In this document: positions 48,823 to 51,205 of the stretch, piece by piece
Layout: each line of letters opens with the position of its first letter
How positions within the stretch are numbered: position 1 is the stretch's first letter
Position numbers and translations under genes: made by a program
Source: Pseudomonas akapageensis
GTDB taxonomy: Bacteria; Pseudomonadota; Gammaproteobacteria; Pseudomonadales; Pseudomonadaceae
Assembly: GCF_011355085.1 (NCBI RefSeq)
Contig: NZ_VXCP01000003.1
Span: 1-51,205 of the forward strand
Direction of reading: 5' to 3'
Length of the DNA: 51,205 bases
Notes under the pieces: model-generated
The model's input: the letters and a program-made list of their open reading frames with translations, nothing else
Told to the model about the DNA's origin: nothing
Databases searched by the model: none

Positions 48823-48849
48823 TCACCCGGCGGTTGACCCGCCGGGTGA
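48823..48849 (-). other. Stable hairpin between aapJ and aapQ
   Basis: TCACCCGGCGG and CCGCCGGGTGA, a perfect 11-bp GC-rich stem with a 5-nt loop, 8 bases after the aapJ stop. No T-run follows on the minus strand (it continues into TGTTCTGTTCC), so it is more likely an mRNA-stabilising or partial-termination structure than a full terminator. Confidence 0.8.
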
Positions 48850-48857
48850 CAGGACAA

Positions 48858-49886
48858 TCAGCGCACAGGTGGTGCGTATTGAAGGCCGCCGTTGTTCCAC
48901 AAAGCGTTCTGCCCGCGATCGATCGCCAGCGGAGTGCTCTTGCCCAGGTTCTTTTCGAAGATTTCGCCGTAGTTGCCGACTTGCTTGACGATCTGTACCG
49001 CCCAGTCCTTGCGCAGCTTCAGGTCCTTGCCGTATTCACCGTCGGTGCCCAGCAGGCGAGCCACGTCAGGGTTCTTGGTGGACTTGGCCTGCTCTTCGAC
49101 GTTTTTCGAGGTGACGCCCATCTCTTCGGCATTGAGCATGGCGAACAGGGTCCACTTGACGATGGTGAACCATTCCTCATCGCCCTTGCGCACGACCGGG
49201 CCCAGAGGCTCCTTGGAGATGGTTTCCGGCAGTACCACGTAGTCGTTAGGGCTCGCCAGCTTGCTGCGCTGTGCGTACAGCTGCGATTTGTCGGACGTCA
49301 GTACGTCGCAACGACCGGATTCGAGCGACTTGGCGCTTTCGTCGGAAGTGTCGAAGGTGATCGGGGTGTACTTCAGGCCGTTGCCACGGAAGTAGTCGGA
49401 GACGTTCAGCTCGGTAGTGGTACCGGCCTGGATGCAGATGGTTGCGCCGTCGAGTTCCTTGGCACTTTTCACGCCCAGCTTGTTGTTGACCAGGAAGCCG
49501 ATGCCGTCGTAGTAGGTCACGCCAGCGAACACCAGACCCATGCCCGAATCGCGGGAGCTGGTCCAGGTGGTGTTACGCGACAGCACATCGACTTCACCCG
49601 ATTGCAACGCAGTGAAACGCTCCTTGGCGTTCAACTGGCTGAACTTCACCTTGGTGGCGTCGCCGAATACGGCCGCTGCCACGGCACGGCAAACGTCGGC
49701 ATCGATACCGACGATCTTGCCGGTCGAATCCGGCACCGAGAAGCCCGGCAGGCCGTCGCTGACGCCGCACTGGACAAAACCTTTCTTGGTTACAGCATCG
49801 AGGGTCGCGCCCGCCTGCGCAAAACCGCTGACGCCCAGTACTGCTGCAGCAGTAACGACCGCCAGGGTGGTTTTCAACATCTTCAT
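48858..49886 (-). CDS. aapJ: General L-amino-acid ABC transporter, periplasmic binding protein AapJ
   Basis: 342-aa solute-binding protein. Signal peptide about 1-25 (LAVVTAAAVLGVSGFAQAGA). SBP family 3 motifs follow: GLPGFSVPDSTGKIVGIDADVCRAVAAAVFG, RDSGMGLVFAGVTYYDG, and CIQAGTTTELNVSDYF. Length and the C-terminal region fit the AapJ/BztA type rather than the ~260-aa HisJ type. GAGGTT lies before the ATG. First gene of the operon; a sigma-54 promoter match sits about 180 bp upstream. Confidence 0.96.
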   Translation of the reverse strand: MKMLKTTLAVVTAAAVLGVSGFAQAGATLDAVTKKGFVQCGVSDGLPGFSVPDSTGKIVGIDADVCRAVAAAVFGDATKVKFSQLNAKERFTALQSGEVDVLSRNTTWTSSRDSGMGLVFAGVTYYDGIGFLVNNKLGVKSAKELDGATICIQAGTTTELNVSDYFRGNGLKYTPITFDTSDESAKSLESGRCDVLTSDKSQLYAQRSKLASPNDYVVLPETISKEPLGPVVRKGDEEWFTIVKWTLFAMLNAEEMGVTSKNVEEQAKSTKNPDVARLLGTDGEYGKDLKLRKDWAVQIVKQVGNYGEIFEKNLGKSTPLAIDRGQNALWNNGGLQYAPPVR

Positions 49887-50069
49887 TCAGAACCTCCAGT
49901 TCGCTCTTGTTGTGTTCGAGCCCAGACTACGCCGCACCCTTATGAGGCGCATCAGACCCGTGTTGGCTTCTTGTTGGGTCAATCGGCGTATAAATGCTGT
50001 ACTACGGCATCCTTGGACGGTGGATAGTGTTACCGTCGAAAACGCGTACCATCACATCCAGTGCTTCAT

Positions 50070-50085
50070 AGCAAAGCCCGTACCA
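50070..50085 (-). promoter_or_regulatory. Sigma-54 promoter for aapJQMP
   Basis: On the minus strand TGGTACGGGCTTTGCT matches TGGCACG-N4-TTGCT with GG-N10-GC. It is about 185 bp before the aapJ start. NtrC-linked nitrogen control of aap genes is known in Rhizobium, so nitrogen-limitation induction is plausible. I found no clear NtrC box upstream. The remaining part of this 334-bp divergent region (49887-50220) shows nothing else I can support. Confidence 0.75.
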
Positions 50086-50157
50086 CTCTGGGCTGCTAAA
50101 GCGATTCAGTGCACGTCAAGTGGAAAAGTTGTAGCCTTGCGACATCTTCTTCACTGA

Positions 50158-50877
<720 letters not shown>

Positions 50878-50973
50878 AGTGCAATCTTCCTGCAACATAC
50901 GGAGCAATCCACTACGCCGCGCCCAGTTCTTGCTTTACACTGGCCGGCGTACATTCCTTAACCAATTGATGAG

Positions 50974-51205
50974 ATGACCGTGCTCAAAGCACTCAAGAAA
51001 ATGTTCGGAAAAGGCGAGGCTGAGCAGCTCGCGCCCGACACCACCGCCAAGGTGAGCCAAGCTGCCGTCGCTGCCCCCAGCACCCCGCCTGCACCGACCG
51101 CCCCAGCCAAGGCCAGCGCCAGCCCCGCGCAGCCCCCGGCGCCAAGCGCCGAGCCCGCCACTGCCCAACGCCCACAACGCGAGCGCAAGCCACGGCCTGC
51201 CGCAT
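50974..51205 (+). CDS. rhlB: ATP-dependent RNA helicase RhlB, N-terminus only
   Basis: 77 codons seen, open to the right edge. MTVLKALKKMFGKGEAEQLA is the Pseudomonas RhlB start; it is followed by a disordered Ala/Pro-rich segment (APSTPPAPTAPAKASASPAQ) and a basic stretch (QRERKPRP). The DEAD-box core lies beyond the window. The identification rests on the N-terminus and position after the esterase, so it is good but not proven. GATGAG precedes the ATG. Confidence 0.82.
   Translation, partial: MTVLKALKKMFGKGEAEQLAPDTTAKVSQAAVAAPSTPPAPTAPAKASASPAQPPAPSAEPATAQRPQRERKPRPAA

Overview
The window is a stretch of chromosome from a fluorescent-group Pseudomonas (P. putida / P. fluorescens lineage). 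The evidence is the high GC content, the Pseudomonas REP elements (TGTGGGAGC...GCTTGCC type), and gene blocks in typical Pseudomonas order: the Entner-Doudoroff block, arcDABC, gcsR-gcvHP-sdaA-gcvT, lptGF-pepA-holC-valS and aapJQMP. Almost all of it is ordinary core chromosome. I see no rRNA, tRNA, IS element, prophage or CRISPR array.

Layout. 1-5.2 kb (minus strand): a glucose block, gtrS (cut by the left edge)-gltR-glk-edd, divergent from gap. Two TTGT-N7-ACAA boxes in the edd/gap gap fit the HexR operator, so 6-phosphogluconate dehydratase and GAPDH are probably co-controlled. 6.2-8.5 kb: a chemoreceptor behind a near-perfect sigma-28 promoter. 8.6-15.9 kb: two head-to-head arginine/ornithine antiporters. 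One of them leads arcDABC from an ANR-type promoter, and a ~150-bp imperfect palindrome sits between arcA and arcB. 16.1-23.9 kb: a TyrR-like sigma-54 activator (gcsR), its binding sites, a -24/-12 promoter and the gcvH-gcvP-sdaA-gcvT operon, which converts glycine and serine to one-carbon units, ammonia and pyruvate. 24.2-34.4 kb: housekeeping genes (cold-shock protein, RDD membrane protein, LPS export permeases lptG/lptF, pepA, holC, valS, rlmF, HU protein). 34.8-36.1 kb: yejK and a membrane-anchored glutaredoxin.

36.2-45.6 kb is the most mixed part: a secreted GH3 beta-glucosidase, a GST-like protein, a GIY-YIG protein, a class-I glutamine amidotransferase of the gamma-glutamyl-GABA hydrolase type, an NTF2-fold protein, a TrmI-type tRNA m1A58 methyltransferase that looks actinobacterial and lies in AT-rich DNA, a small DUF6124-type protein behind a predicted three-way-junction leader RNA, and an MFS exporter with its GntR regulator. 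45.7-49.9 kb is the aapJQMP general L-amino-acid ABC transporter, with a strong sigma-54 promoter match and a hairpin after the binding-protein gene. The right end carries a carboxylesterase with a complete Ser-Asp-His triad and the first 77 codons of rhlB.

The two most unusual items are the transferred-looking trmI (about 41.7-42.9 kb) and the structured leader next to it (about 43.26-43.37 kb). The regulatory sites were found by eye; no database or folding software was used.
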